From: UBA6265 sp964526965
Lineage (GTDB): Bacteria > Chloroflexota > Chloroflexia > Thermomicrobiales > UBA6265
Length of the DNA stretch: 17,529 nt
Assembly: GCA_964526965.1 (NCBI GenBank)
Contig: CAZGML010000042.1
Span: 1 to 17,529, forward strand
Direction of reading: 5' to 3'
The notes under the pieces were generated by a model. The model did no database searches. It saw only the letters and a program-made list of their open reading frames with translations, and was not told where the DNA came from. Below are positions 17,409-17,529 of the stretch, one piece after another. A program made the translations under genes and the position numbers. Within the stretch, counting starts at the first letter, position 1. Each line of letters starts with the position of its first letter.

Positions 17409-17529
17409 TCCGATTGATGCGACAGTGACGTCGTTCAGTAACGAACGAACCAGCAGGCCGGGATGAACCGGTTAGCATCTTTCGCCCCTATGAGAGGGGC
17501 GCTTGTGTGTCTGCGGGCGCACGGCACCT

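Larger units (their letters stand above)
17018..17529 (+). other. Gene-free promoter and leader region
   Basis: I see no convincing gene in these 512 bases. The plus strand has three strong promoters in series and, after the last, three small hairpins: 17390-17408 (8 bp, AGA loop), 17431-17444 (5 bp) and 17483-17501 (7 bp). A structured leader behind tandem strong promoters is typical of rRNA or ribosomal-protein operons; the transcript body lies beyond the window. Confidence 0.5.

Overview
The window reads as a chromosomal, core-gene region of a moderately GC-rich bacterium. Nothing in it looks like a mobile element, prophage, CRISPR array or defence island. Gene content (ClpC with a UVR motif followed by RadA, MurG, LspA, a long-chain polyprenyl diphosphate synthase next to a DPPR-synthase-like UbiA protein, tandem class C26 amidases) and gene style (ATGA/GTGA start-stop overlaps, strong AGGAGG ribosome sites, some GTG and TTG starts) fit a monoderm lineage. 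A Chloroflexota member related to the Thermomicrobia is my guess, not a demonstrated placement. A run of ten Ns shows this is a draft scaffold.

Layout: (1) 3-194, acidic C-terminal tail of an unidentified gene, then a 15-bp GAAA hairpin. (2) 272-623, a gene-free clpC control region with two sigma-70-type promoters and a roughly 220-nt leader. (3) clpC (624-3131) and radA (3379-4752), separated by a GC-rich hairpin and a scaffold gap. (4) murG on the minus strand, its stop codon interlocked with that of radA. (5) A translationally coupled plus-strand operon: lspA, rluD-type pseudouridine synthase, glycerate 2-kinase, nucleoside hydrolase (5990-9669). (6) A long-chain polyprenyl diphosphate synthase (minus, TTG start) divergent from a UbiA-family polyprenyl-phosphate transferase. 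(7) hsp20 and lon, closed by a strong intrinsic terminator. (8) A small three-helix membrane protein. (9) Two tandem gamma-glutamyl-GABA-hydrolase-like amidases on the minus strand. (10) 17018-17529, gene-free, with three strong plus-strand promoters and a structured leader that probably serve a highly expressed transcript, perhaps rRNA, beyond the window.

Functional themes: protein quality control (ClpC, Hsp20, Lon), envelope and isoprenoid-lipid metabolism (MurG, LspA, polyprenyl synthase, UbiA-type transferase), and small-molecule salvage (glycerate kinase, nucleoside hydrolase, amidases).

The most informative observation concerns the assembly. The sequences on either side of the N run are the same 167-bp clpC-radA junction read twice, aligned without gaps. 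About three quarters of the mismatches are A/C or G/T swaps, and the degradation lies beyond a GC-rich hairpin in each direction. The gap is therefore almost certainly false, and about 177 bases of the window are spurious. I found no convincing new biological system. The best biological leads are the tandem promoters at the right end, with partly palindromic -10 regions, and the unusual acidic N-terminal extension of Lon.
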